Source: [Phormidium] sp. LEGE 05292 (GTDB lineage Bacteria; Cyanobacteriota; Cyanobacteriia; Cyanobacteriales; Aerosakkonemataceae). Taken from it: a stretch of 64,000 nt of DNA. The position numbers were made by a program, and so were the translations under genes. The stretch spans positions 1-64,000 of the forward strand of contig NZ_JADEWG010000016.1 in NCBI RefSeq assembly GCF_015207735.1. The letters are read 5' to 3'. The notes under the pieces are model-generated. The model saw only the letters and a list, made by a program, of their open reading frames with translations. It was not told the origin of the DNA and ran no database searches. This document shows, piece after piece, positions 62,582-64,000 of the stretch (its first letter is position 1; every line of letters starts with the position of its first letter).

Positions 62582-63730
62582 ATGACTCACCAAAATGTTT
62601 CTTTCAGTTTTTTCCTTCCTAACCTTGATGGTGGCGGTGCAGAAAGAGCCATGTTACACTTAGCATCAGGTATCGCCAAACGTGGGATTAAAACAGATTT
62701 AATACTCGCAGAAGCTGAGGGAGAATATTTAGAAAAAGTACCCTCAGAAGTTCGATTAATTAACTTGAATTCCCGCAGTCCGGTAATCTTTTGGAAAACC
62801 CTAAATTTGCGGCATTACTTACAACAGGAACAACCTAAATTTTTACTTTCGGCTTTAGATATTCTCAGCGCCGCTACTTGGGCAAAACGTCTTTCTGGCA
62901 CACCGACAAAAATAATTATGTGTGTCCAAACAAATCTTTCTCAACAATTCCAAAATGACTCTGGAATTATGAGTAAAATTAGACCTTATTTAGTCAAACA
63001 ATGGTATCCTTTAGCCGATGGAATTATTGCCGCTTCTCAAGGAGTTGCTGAAGATGTCTCCCAAATTTCAGGAGTACCTGTAAAAAATATCGATGTAATT
63101 TACAATCCTGTCGTCATGCCGGAATTATTTGAAAAGGCAAAAGAACCCATCAATCATCCTTGGTTTGCATCAGGAGAACCGCCAGTGATTTTAGGAGTAG
63201 GTCGGTTAGTACCACAAAAAGATTTTCCTACTTTGATTAAAGCTTTTGCTATTGTTAGACAGCAAGTTTCGGCTAAGTTAATGATTTTGGGAGAGGGAGA
63301 AAAGCGCCATCAATTAGAAACTTTGGTGCGAGAATTAGGGTTAGAAAATGATGTGGATATGCCGGGATTTAAGGAAAATCCATATACTTATATGGCAAAG
63401 GCAAAGCTGTTTGTACTTTCTTCAGCTTGGGAAGGTTTTGGTAATGTGGTAGCGGAAGCAATGGCGGTTGGTACTCCTGTTGTTTCTACTAATTGTCCGA
63501 GTGGCCCAGCAGAGATTTTGGAAAATGGAAAGTATGGTAAGTTAGTTTCGGTGGGTGATGTTAATGCTTTGGCAAATGCTATTTTGGAGACGTTGAAAAA
63601 CCCAACTAATTCGCAGTTGTTGCAGGAAAGGGCGTTAGATTTTACTGTGGATAATGTTGTGGATCAATATCTAAAGGTTTTAGGTGTTGAGTCTCAATCA
63701 AGCTATCAGCTTTCGGGTAGTTTGTTGTAA
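62582..63730 (+). CDS. Glycosyltransferase family 4
   Basis: 382 aa. The N-terminal half has FFLPNLDGGGAERAMLHLA, the usual GxGGAER loop. The C-terminal half has LGVGRLVPQKDFPTLIKAF, MILGEGEKRHQLE and SAWEGFGNVVAEAMAVGTPV with the donor-site E-x7-E, then GPAEILENG. A retaining GT4 enzyme, 20 bp after the hydrolase gene. The stop is followed by a T-run and a purine-rich repeat, and the next gene starts 126 bp on. Confidence 0.9.
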   Translation: MTHQNVSFSFFLPNLDGGGAERAMLHLASGIAKRGIKTDLILAEAEGEYLEKVPSEVRLINLNSRSPVIFWKTLNLRHYLQQEQPKFLLSALDILSAATWAKRLSGTPTKIIMCVQTNLSQQFQNDSGIMSKIRPYLVKQWYPLADGIIAASQGVAEDVSQISGVPVKNIDVIYNPVVMPELFEKAKEPINHPWFASGEPPVILGVGRLVPQKDFPTLIKAFAIVRQQVSAKLMILGEGEKRHQLETLVRELGLENDVDMPGFKENPYTYMAKAKLFVLSSAWEGFGNVVAEAMAVGTPVVSTNCPSGPAEILENGKYGKLVSVGDVNALANAILETLKNPTNSQLLQERALDFTVDNVVDQYLKVLGVESQSSYQLSGSLL

Positions 63731-63740
63731 TTTTTTTTTT

Positions 63741-63795
63741 GAACCGCAAAGGACGCAAAGAACGCGAAGGAAGAGAAGAAAGAGAAGAAAGAGAG
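63741..63795 (+). repeat. Purine-rich AACCGCAAAGGACGCAAAG repeat
   Basis: GAACCGCAAAGGACGCAAAG and following GAAGGAAGAGAAGAAAGAG: another copy of the family found at 6709 and 18934. It contains Shine-Dalgarno-like GAAGG but is 60 bp from the next ATG. Confidence 0.6.
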
Positions 63796-63812
63796 AATAT
63801 TTATTGTTGTAG

Positions 63813-63831
63813 GACAGGCATCTTGCCTGTC
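63813..63831. repeat. GACAGGCA-TCT-TGCCTGTC hairpin
   Basis: 8-bp perfect arms with a 3-nt loop, of a type common in cyanobacterial intergenic DNA. It lies upstream of the last gene. Confidence 0.55.
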
Positions 63832-63856
63832 ATTGTCAATCCAAAATCTCCAACCC

Positions 63857-64000
63857 ATGCGAATTTTACATCTTTTAAATCACGTTCAAGAAATTGGCAA
63901 TGGTATTGTCAATGTGGCGATCGATCTAGCCTGTCTCCAAGCGAAAGCAGGTCATCAAGTGGCTGTTGCTTCTGCGGGAGGCGAATTTGAGGTTTTGTTG
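63857..64000 (+). CDS. Glycosyltransferase, N-terminal part (cut by window end)
   Basis: 48 codons remain open to the window edge. The start MRILHLLNHVQEIGNGIVNV, followed by a helix and AGHQVAVASAGGEFEVLL, is the beginning of a GT4-type acceptor domain. Another frame through here (from 63739) is mostly repeat sequence and is not coding. It continues the exopolysaccharide operon. Confidence 0.75.
   Translation, partial: MRILHLLNHVQEIGNGIVNVAIDLACLQAKAGHQVAVASAGGEFEVLL

Noticed and set aside
63739-63990. 83-codon plus-strand frame starting MNRKGRKEREGREEREE
   Set aside because: The first half is the purine-rich dispersed repeat and the second half overlaps the true glycosyltransferase start at 63857 in another frame.

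Overview
The window is cyanobacterial chromosome. The octamer GCGATCGC and its cores recur throughout, inside and outside genes, and the gene content fits: heme oxygenase for bilin synthesis, a protein of the cyanobacterial Mo-dependent nitrogenase C-terminal family, a glycolate dehydrogenase set (GlcD, GlcE, GlcF), a beta-carbonic anhydrase, a TPR-tailed Ser/Thr kinase, and WD40/CHAT/WG-repeat proteins. The many dispersed palindromic repeats point to a larger, probably filamentous genome, but the sequence does not fix the genus. I saw no rRNA, tRNA or CRISPR array.

Layout. 1-8 kb: glutathione reductase, an MscS channel, a HEAT-repeat protein bracketed by direct repeats, then a Na+/H+ antiporter with a TPR/GT41 glycosyltransferase in one minus-strand unit. 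8-17 kb is the most accessory-looking part. A CHAT caspase-like protein lies downstream of an nSTAND NTPase with 17 near-identical WD40 blades. The two share a short glycine-rich TGDSNTA motif, which makes them a candidate amyloid-signalling NLR/effector pair. Three head-to-tail WG-repeat exported proteins lie upstream on the same strand. 17-26 kb: glcF, glcE and an HD hydrolase in an operon, a decayed Rpn/DUF4351 gene, a VIT-VWA protein that has taken up a repeat in frame, a decayed REP-associated transposase among REP hairpins, and glcD.

26-39 kb is mostly housekeeping: kinase, carbonic anhydrase, a second TPR/GT41 protein, miaA, gyrB, a Uma2 nuclease, a Rieske oxygenase plus guanine deaminase pair split by a small MITE with an intact target-site duplication, and heme oxygenase. 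39-44 kb holds a tandemly duplicated MerR/secreted-protein cassette in which one merR copy is a relic, a frameshifted HAF/PEP-CTERM gene, a cupin, the nitrogenase-C-terminal-family protein and small acidic ORFs.

44-64 kb is an exopolysaccharide locus. A Wzc-like tyrosine kinase/chain-length protein and a GT4 enzyme read leftward. A long rightward operon reads sugar-phosphate transferase, ABC exporter, four GT4 enzymes, a polymerase/ligase-like membrane protein, a GT-C-like membrane protein, two more GTs, a secreted glycoside hydrolase, another GT4 and a GT cut by the window end. Overlapping stops and starts imply translational coupling. No Wzx flippase or Wza-type porin is inside the window.

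Several repeat families lie between, and sometimes inside, the genes: the GATCCCCC...GGGGGATC palindromic repeat (about ten loci), a purine-rich AACGCAGAG repeat that reads as NAEDAE at gene starts, REP hairpins, a MITE with 15-bp ends, and elements ending in CAAGTTGCTAGTTA.
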